The position numbers and the translations under genes were made by a program. A stretch of DNA of 64,000 nt from Polytrichum commune (lineage: Eukaryota > Streptophyta > Polytrichopsida > Polytrichales > Polytrichaceae), in assembly GCA_950295325.1 (NCBI GenBank), contig OX485804.1:48286429-48350428 (forward strand), written 5' to 3'. The notes under the pieces were generated by a model, which worked only from the letters and a program-made list of their open reading frames with translations, was not told the origin of the DNA and ran no database searches. Shown one piece after another: positions 57,988 to 64,000 of this stretch; position 1 is the first letter of the stretch, and each line of letters starts with the position of its first letter.

Positions 57988-58049
57988 GGGCAGAACCCCT
58001 CAAACGCATCACACTGTCACGTAAAAGGTAGCAAAAGAGCCAAGTGTTA

Positions 58050-58800
58050 AGAACCCCTACCAGGGACAATCCACCAACCCACTCCACCAAGGACTACCCC
58101 CACCCCATCTGCCAAGGACAACTCCGGAACCACCAAGAAGACAAAGTAACATGTAGCCAACAAACATAGTCATGTCCAACCCCATGCAAGTTGCCACCCA
58201 CAACTAGGAAGAAAAGCAAGCTTAACTAACCATGAGCACCAAGATGGTTACTTGGCCATGATCTTCCAGTTCCATGAAACTATGAGTCCTTTGCGGTGGC
58301 ACAAGATGCCCTACACCCCCCAAGATGAGTCAAAATCACCAACAATGGAGGCCTTTACCGGGGGGGCATCTCTCAATGCACTTGAAAAACTTTTCTTAGG
58401 CCACTTTACAGTAAATACTACATTCTTCCCAAACGAGGTTCTTAATTTGGAATCCATGCCCCTGCTCATGGTTGGAAACCATGTCATTCCGCTCAATCCA
58501 AATAGTCCACATGGCAATGCCCCAAAGGAGGTGCCAAATTCCAAACCAAGTTTTGTATTTCTTTCGGATGCCATCTCCAAAAATGTCATTTTGCCAGTTA
58601 AATTCATGGAACAGGTAATGTCGGCCACTGTTAAGTTCAAAGAGGATTTGTAAAGTCCATAGCCAAAGTCTTTGAGCTTGGATGCAATCCCAAAATCTAT
58701 GCTTGAGGGTCTCTTTGGTGAAGGGGGGGGGGGGTGGGGACAGTATGTGCATTAAGCTGAGATGTTGACCGAAATCTTGGCACGCCATTCATTGACCGCC
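58050..58800 (-). pseudogene. L1 ORF2 C-terminal zinc-binding remnant
   Basis: The minus strand reads KETLKHRFWDCIQAQRLW, then WHLLWGIAMWTIWIERND. This matches the reverse-transcriptase zinc-binding region at the end of plant L1 ORF2, usually with a C..C..E...H.F..C pattern and W...W.IW..RN. A G run at 58,723-58,734 disturbs the frame. The following ~350 bp carry more degenerate pieces up to the transposon edge. Confidence 0.65.
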
Positions 58801-58820
58801 ACTACTTGGTGCCAAATGGA

Positions 58821-59700
58821 CTAGATGAAGGTCGCCTCTTTACCAACTCTCCCTTTGTCCCAAATGCATGCCCACCTTAGTCGGTATGTATCCAGGAGGA
58901 GCCCTTGCCATTTATTAAGGGCTACTAGGGTGAGGAGTGGAGGGTCAAGGAGGTTCTGACCAATCTTACTAGTATAGTCTGGGAATTGTGTGGCGTCTTT
59001 CCAAACCCATATGTCTAGGTCCCATCTAGAGAGGCTCTTTGTCGTAGAAAAAGGATACCTCATGTTTCTTTTGGTCTCTAGTGGTTTTAGTAATCATGAC
59101 TTCATGTTAGGCCCCTTCAAACTCTCCTTTTGGCTTCTTCCACTCTTGTAGGCATTTAGCATGTGGCCTCATTTTAAAACATGGAATGGGAACTAAAAAG
59201 ATCATCCAGGTCGTCTTATTGAATGGAGGGTCAAATGCAACTTCATTCTTAAATAATATTACTGGGTCTGAAAGATGGTCCGTGAGGTAACCAACCCACA
59301 TTCCATGGTGGACCCTATCTATGTCTCTTTCAAGAATATCATGCCATTCATGCATGACCAACCCTATGATAAGTTCCCAATCCCTTTTTGTGTGTTTAGA
59401 AATCCAAATTTTGTTTGGGTTTCTTGCCATGAGATGAATTGGTTGTGTTCCATGTCCTAGGTGTCATCTACCACGCAAAGGCCATTTCTATAGAAGGCTC
59501 TAGCACAAGAATAGGAGAAGCTAGACCATTGGATGCTAGAGCAGAGAACGCTGTAGAAGTCCCACGGTGGCACTTGGATTAGTGAGTGTGCCATGTGCTG
59601 CCAAACCTTCATGATGTGGCCCCACACGTTGGACCCTGAAAAGCTATGGTGTTTGAGGATGGTAAACCAATTCAAGTTGGTTCCCCACGTACTGCCTTGT
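58821..59700 (-). pseudogene. L1 ORF2 middle remnant
   Basis: Open pieces at 59,675-59,457, 59,430-59,107 and 59,063-58,821 lie in order between RT and the C-terminal region. They include MKVWQHMAHSLIQVPP, SKHTKRDWELIIGLVMHEWH and SLSRWDLDIWVWKDATQFPD. The last part resembles the WDD/W.W region before the L1 zinc-binding domain. Frame changes and stops separate them. Confidence 0.5.
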
Positions 59701-61440
59701 TGCGGATTAAATCTTGAAAGTCTATATCTAAGAAGGATTTGAAGATCGGATTCCCCAGGTTCTATAGCATAAATGACCCATTTGCGTAAAAGGTTGTCTT
59801 GAGTGACTTCCGGGTCAGCAAGGCCAAGGTTGCCATTGACCTTCTTTTTAAAACAAAGATTCTAGGCCACCTTGGTGCGGGCTCTTTGCTCATTTCCAAA
59901 CCAAAGGTAGTTTCTAAGAATATTGCAGATTTCCCTGAGGGCTTTACTTGAGCCTCCCCATACAGAGATGAAAAACCAAAGAATGAAGAGCAACATTTGG
60001 TTCACAACAATTGCCCTACCAGCAAGGTTCAGTTTCATTGTGCTTTAGTAATCTAGCTTCTTGGAGATTTTACTAATAAAAAATTGGTCCACATCTCATA
60101 TGTTGAGGTTGAGGTTGAGGCCAAACGGAATCCCAAGAAGTTTGGATAATCTCTTTTGCAAAGTCCGGTTGTAAAGATAAAGCGGGGTTGAGGATATGGC
60201 AGTCAAACTAGTATGCACACGATCTGTGCCAATTGATTTCCACACTTGTTGCCAAACTAAAGACTCCTAAAAGGTTGACTAACTCTTCAATGAATGGTTT
60301 TTTCCCTCTAATGAGAAAAGGAGAAATCATCAACATACTGTCAATTACATTGTTGTTTACCTCCTGGAAGTTTGACTCCTAATATTCTCCCTTCTCTCAT
60401 TGCTTTCCTAATGATGTGGTTAACAACTTCTCCTACTATAAGAAAGAGGTAGGGTGCTAGTGGGCACCCTTGCCTAACCCCTCTTTCCTCTCTAAATTCC
60501 TTGCCTAGACTACCATTGAGGTTCACAGATGCCCATGCATTGCCAAAGAGCATCTTGGTTCATTTGATGAAAGTTTCATGCATGCCTAGCCTACGCATAG
60601 TCTCAAATAAAAAGTGCCAAGACACTTTATCATAAGCTTTGGAGAAATCTAGTTTGAGGATGATTGTGGGCTAATTGGAGGTCTTGGCCCAGTGCAGTGT
60701 CTCTTGGACCAAAATGATGTTATCAAGTATAAATTGTAGTGGGAAGAAAATTGTTTGTCCTAAACTAATGACCTCCATCAGGGGAGGTTGAAGCTTGAGT
60801 TGCATAACCTTAGCAAAGATATTGTACATAGAGCGAGGAGAAGGATGGGTATCCAGTAGTTGAGATTCTTGAGGCCACCCTCCTTAGGGACTAAACTTAC
60901 CAATCCTTTAGTAATCCGTGGGTGAAATTCTCCTGCATCCAAGGCATGAGTGATCAATATCAAAAAAACCTCTCCTACTATGTGCCAACATTCTTATAAA
61001 CATTCGATGGGATGTTGTCATGCCCTAGTGTTTTGCCATTTGCCATTCCCTCAACTGCTTTAAAGAATTCAAGAATGGTAAAAGGTATGACTAGTTCCTC
61101 ATCCATAGCCATAGTAGATGAGACAAGTATACCTCCTAGCACTTATGTGATAGCCTCTTTTGAGGATTGTTGACCTCTGTAGAGTGGTCCAAAGAAATCA
61201 TAACAAATTTCCTCTAGGAATCTCCTTTTGGTTGAGGCTTCCCCATTTTTGCATGTTAACTCCAAAATGATTGAGTTTGAGTTTTTTCTTGGGTTGCTTG
61301 AAAAAAATAGCTTGAATATTTGTCCCCTACATGCTCCCATTGAACCCAATATCTAATGGTAGTACCCTTGGCCTTTTGCTTCCCAATGCCTCTCATTTTG
61401 TCCCTTAGCCTACTGACTTCCGTTTGCAAATCCTTGTTGT
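59700..61440 (-). pseudogene. L1 reverse transcriptase remnant
   Basis: Minus strand in order: GDKYSSYFF-like start with KDLQTEVSRLRDKMRGIGKQ (about 61,430-61,330), CYDFFGPLYRGQQSS (61,200), FHPRITKGLVSLVPKEGGLK (about 60,930-60,870), ILKLDFSKAYDKVSWHFL (about 60,660), RGVRQGCPLAPYLFLIVGEV (about 60,480-60,420) and QYVDDFSFLIRG (about 60,340-60,310). These are the RT blocks of plant L1 elements, with the YVDD catalytic pair kept. Isolated stops (such as one just before QYVDD) and frameshifts disable it. Upstream endonuclease is absent. Confidence 0.85.
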
Positions 61441-61835
61441 AGATATCTTAATGTAGCTAGTTTAAAACTTAGAAGCATTTATTTCCAAGCAATTGGAATC
61501 CGAAAATAGCATATGAGACAATGAATCAAAATAGTAAGGTCAAACGGAAATGAATCAGCCTCAACATGTACATGGCTTGATCTTATTCTAGCCCCTTAAT
61601 CCACAATGGGTGAGTTTACATAGACACCGCGAACCCATGCCTCTGCCATGGGAAGTGTCACAAAAATTTACGTAAAATCTTGGGGAAAATAAAGTTTCGC
61701 ATTGGAAAAGAGATCTTTGAAAAATGCGCGCAAACAACTTTTTGGTTCTTAGGGGTTAAGATTCAAGGAATTGGCATGCAATTTTATTTGAATTCTTAAA
61801 AACGTTTCCAAACTTCCCAAAGTCACAATTCTAGT
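61441..61835. other. Stretch without recognisable features
   Basis: The 5'-truncation edge of the L1 falls at the start of this stretch. Nothing else can be supported. Confidence 0.3.
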
Positions 61836-61990
61836 TGTTGAAGGTGGAGCATTAGATTGCTCGTAGTCATAGAAATGTAATACTAAAAGGAATATGGTTG
61901 TAATAAGCCTACAAGGTTGGTCTGTAATGGGAGAAGAGTTATCACATATCGGTTGTATAAAGCAAGTTGAAAATGAGCAATAAAAGGCAA
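61836..61990 (+). repeat. Dispersed repeat Y, direct copy
   Basis: AGCATTAGATTGCTCGTAGT, CATAGAAATGTAATACTA, GGGAGAAGAGTTATCACATA and AAAATGAGCAATAAAAGGCA match the reverse complement of 35,140-35,310. Confidence 0.65.
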
Positions 61991-62779
61991 GGGGTGGAGG
62001 AGACTATCTCACTCCAAGCATTGTGCGTATGTCTTTGTGTATGTATTCTTGCTTGTGCAATCTCATCTCTAGTCCTATTGAGTTCCAATACTAGTAACTC
62101 AAATATCGAGGATCAACCCCCAAATGCCGAAAAGGACTTCCTTTGGTCCAAGCAGCCATCTATGCCCAACCATACCATGGCACAATTTTATGTTATAATA
62201 TTATGATTCATGCCACATGGACGGCTAAAATTTTGTGTGAATAAGGCCAAGGGGTCCATAGTCAACCATGTCCATTTAAGTACTCGCTAGGGTCATGTAA
62301 TTCTGACATAAATGAGACCTATATTTTTTAGACGAACAAAGTTGAGGTTTATGTGGTTGACTTGTGACTAATTACCCCCACATAAGGGTTTTGATAATTG
62401 TCATAGCGAAGGAGTAGCATTGAGATGAGTGGTTATGGGTTAACCGATAGATCAACTATGTGCAACCCTAAAATTTACTCTTCAAAAATTGTAGCAATTT
62501 CCACATGCATAGATTGCTTATAACAAAAATGCATTCTCCTAAAAGTATGTTTCTATTTGCAAGAAAAAAAATTCACCACTAGTACTCCTCCCAAACATAT
62601 GCAAACTCTCTTATTTTATCGAACAAAAGATGCCTCAAGCACAATCCTACCTACGCAAAGATGTCGTCCGTATGGTAAGATCCCCCATCAGAAGTACAAA
62701 GCTTATTTAATAGCTTGATGAATGGGGATGAAAATTATTGTGGAAAACCTTCTACACAAAAGATTCTATATTCCACTTG
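61991..62779. other. Stretch without recognisable genes
   Basis: AT-rich DNA with no supported feature. Confidence 0.3.
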
Positions 62780-62990
62780 GGAGAGAAGGAATTATCGTAT
62801 ACGAGCGTACCTCTCATCCATCCAACCTAAAAGCCTTGAAATAGTGTGCAACCAGGACATTGTTGTTTTTAAGGTTGATTTGACTCAGGAAATAGCTCTA
62901 AAGACCCGAATTAGATTACTCGAGGTCATTTAAGATGAATCGGCAACCAAACCTATAAGGGGGGATCAAGTTTTTATGTTGGATGAATGA
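62780..62990 (+). repeat. Dispersed repeat X, copy b
   Basis: GAGAAGGAATTATCGTATAC, CTCATCCATCCAACCTAAAA, GGTTGATTTGACTC and GGGGGGATCAAGTTTTTATG match 34,830-35,030 in the same orientation. Confidence 0.55.
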
Positions 62991-63003
62991 GATGTATATT
63001 ATA

Positions 63004-63008
<5 letters not shown>

Positions 63009-63041
<33 letters not shown>
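63009..63041. repeat. (CT)n microsatellite
   Basis: About sixteen CT units just outside the MITE at 63,055. Confidence 0.95.
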
Positions 63042-63045
<4 letters not shown>

Positions 63046-63054
63046 ATCCGCTTA

Positions 63055-63605
63055 GGGCCGGTTTACACTATGGACCATGGAGTCGGACCAGGGCGATGGA
63101 AGAGCATTGATTGGTTGTTGAACTCGTCCCGGGACCACTTCGGTTTACACTAAGGGGAAAATGACAGAGGGATCATGGAGGTCGAGGTCCCCAAAATACA
63201 ATATTCAAGGCCTAATAAATGTATTGACATGGTCCAACGGGTTTTGCAGTGAGAGAGGCAAGAGAGTTGGTCTGGTAGGAAAAGGCAAGGGCCCATGGCA
63301 GAGAAATGCCGTCATAATTCTTCTGAATGAAATTCTTTTTGGGGTCTTTGTATTCAAGAAAATGGTCCAACTTGATTTTTATTTTATTTTCAAAATTACC
63401 CTTTTTGGGCATGTATTAAAAAAAATTCAGCACATTCACTTTTTGGTGCATGGTCATTCTTCTTGGTCCACATTCAATTTACACCTAGTGAGGGGCCCAA
63501 GGCTTTCCAAAATAATTTATTAAGAAGTCGGACCATGAAAGTTGGACCATGAACTTGGACCATTGAAAAAGGCCCTCTCCCATGGTCCATGGTGTAAACC
63601 GGCCC
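63055..63605 (-). mobile_element. PIF/Harbinger-like MITE, copy 3
   Basis: A 551-bp element with TTA on both sides (63,052-63,054 and 63,606-63,608). The ends are GGGCCGGTTTACACTATGGA and, read inward, GGGCCGGTTTACACCATGGA, each followed by CCATGG. The interior is the reverse complement of copies 1 and 2, including TGTTGAACTCGTCCCGGGAC near the left end. It is the best preserved copy and would suit consensus building. Confidence 0.9.
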
Positions 63606-63608
63606 TTA

Positions 63609-64000
63609 GTAGGCTAGAAGAGGTTTGAACTTCATAAGCAATTAACCCTCCACATGGGAGAAGGGTTGCCAAAAAGCAAGCCAGGTGGGGGGGGAGTTAT
63701 ACTACAAGATATTCCCACATTCAATGGGCCGCCGACATAATTGGTCCTAGAATGTCCCAATGGATAGTTGGCCCCATGTTCACTTTAACAAAAACACTCT
63801 CAACTGCAAACATGTGAGTCAGCTCATAGACATAAGTGTTGAGTATATATGAGGAAGCCAATACATGATCAACTATCATATAGCATAGCAGCCTATTCCC
63901 CTGGGCCCTACAATAGCCACCAACTCTTGTATTCTAGTAGTTAAGTTATTAAGCCTTTTTCCTTCGGTGTACCTACCTCCCCAGCTTCTAACTTCTCCTC
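63609..64000. other. Stretch without recognisable genes
   Basis: It contains a 9-base G run at about 63,688. Nothing else can be supported before the window ends. Confidence 0.3.

Larger units (their letters stand above)
55007..57988 (-). mobile_element. Unclassified DNA transposon with near-intact ORF
   Basis: A 2,982-bp element. The left end CTCGGGGAGTGCAC and the right end GTGCACCCCCCGAG are inverted repeats with one mismatch. It is flanked by 8-bp direct repeats GGCAAAAC (54,999-55,006) and GGCAGAAC (57,989-57,996), 7 of 8 identical. Subterminal ACGTGCGTTCACTGCA on the left and its inverted counterpart TGCACTCACGT on the right add a second paired motif. A long minus-strand ORF occupies 55,251-56,968, with ~140-bp tandem repeats at its 5' side. 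The MITE at 16,446 is an internally deleted relative. An 8-bp duplication fits hAT-type or similar elements, but I see no hAT C-terminal dimerisation motif. It sits in the L1 3' region. Confidence 0.75.
54900..61440 (-). mobile_element. 5'-truncated L1-type LINE, interrupted by a DNA transposon
   Basis: Minus-strand pieces from 61.4 to 58.2 kb encode the RT and C-terminal zinc-binding part of a plant L1 ORF2. The pieces stop near 58.0 kb, and the 2.98-kb transposon (55,007-57,988) follows. Beyond it, minus-strand sequence at 55,006-54,900 (TGGTTCTTTAGCCTTTTGCC, then an A-rich end) looks like the 3' end of a plant L1. Endonuclease and ORF1 are missing upstream of about 61,440, as in 5'-truncated insertions. 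I could not identify its target duplication. Confidence 0.65.

Noticed and set aside
1..64000. CRISPR arrays, bacterial operons, ribosome binding sites or phage genes
   Set aside because: No regular short repeat-spacer array and no dense gene layout. All signs are of plant nuclear repeat DNA.

Overview
The window looks like non-genic DNA from a large, repeat-rich plant nuclear genome. It is AT-rich. It holds remnants of a Ty3/gypsy gag gene, a plant-type L1 LINE, a tRNA-derived SINE with a poly(A) tail, PIF/Harbinger-like MITEs (TTA/TAA target duplications), Stowaway-like MITEs (TA duplications) and pogo-like elements. I found no intact host gene, rRNA, tRNA or CRISPR array. The species cannot be fixed from this sequence. 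A second, non-L1-like LINE would be unusual for a flowering plant.

Layout. 0.44-6.28 kb: a decayed pogo-like DNA transposon carrying a minus-strand transposase pseudogene and three nested MITEs. 8.8-9.7 kb: a PIF/Harbinger-like MITE split by an insertion. 11.3-11.5 kb: a SINE with perfect 11-bp target duplications. 13.7-14.5 kb: a long hairpin and a Stowaway-like MITE. About 15.2-24.6 kb: a degenerate LINE on the minus strand with recognisable endonuclease and reverse transcriptase pieces, later hit by a 496-bp MITE and a solo LTR. 24.8-25.2 kb: a ~140-bp tandem array. 25.9-27.2 kb: a second pogo-like element. 27-32.7 kb: mostly featureless, with a SINE fragment and a foldback element. 32.8-40.1 kb: two LTR-retroelement remnants in opposite orientation. 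The plus-strand one has LTR, primer-binding site and gag, and sits in a second fragment of the unusual LINE. 41.4-41.7 kb: a minisatellite. 45-47.4 kb: several copies of a ~400-bp dispersed repeat. 48.5-49.4 kb: a MITE with a partial tandem duplication. 53.5 kb: a 335-bp MITE. About 54.9-61.4 kb: a 5'-truncated L1 LINE with a 2.98-kb DNA transposon in its 3' part. 63.1-63.6 kb: another PIF/Harbinger-like MITE.

The most interesting object is the 55,007-57,988 transposon. It has G-rich terminal inverted repeats (CTCGGGGAGTGCAC type), a nearly perfect 8-bp target duplication, and a nearly intact minus-strand ORF of about 570 codons with one frameshift and an AT-hook-like KRGRPKK motif. I cannot place its protein in a named transposase family. 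An internally deleted non-autonomous copy (16,446-16,941) matches it at both ends and has a perfect 8-bp duplication. A third, end-only fragment lies near 43.1 kb, and a 335-bp MITE with a similar terminus and an 8-bp duplication lies at 53,515. Together they look like a family with a helper element and deletion derivatives.

Nesting gives a relative order. The unusual LINE predates the MITE and the solo LTR inside it. The L1 predates the 2.98-kb transposon. The 35.8-kb LINE fragment predates the gypsy element inserted in it. Boundaries supported by target duplications are exact; the others are approximate. All homology statements come from reading the sequence by eye, not from alignments or database searches.
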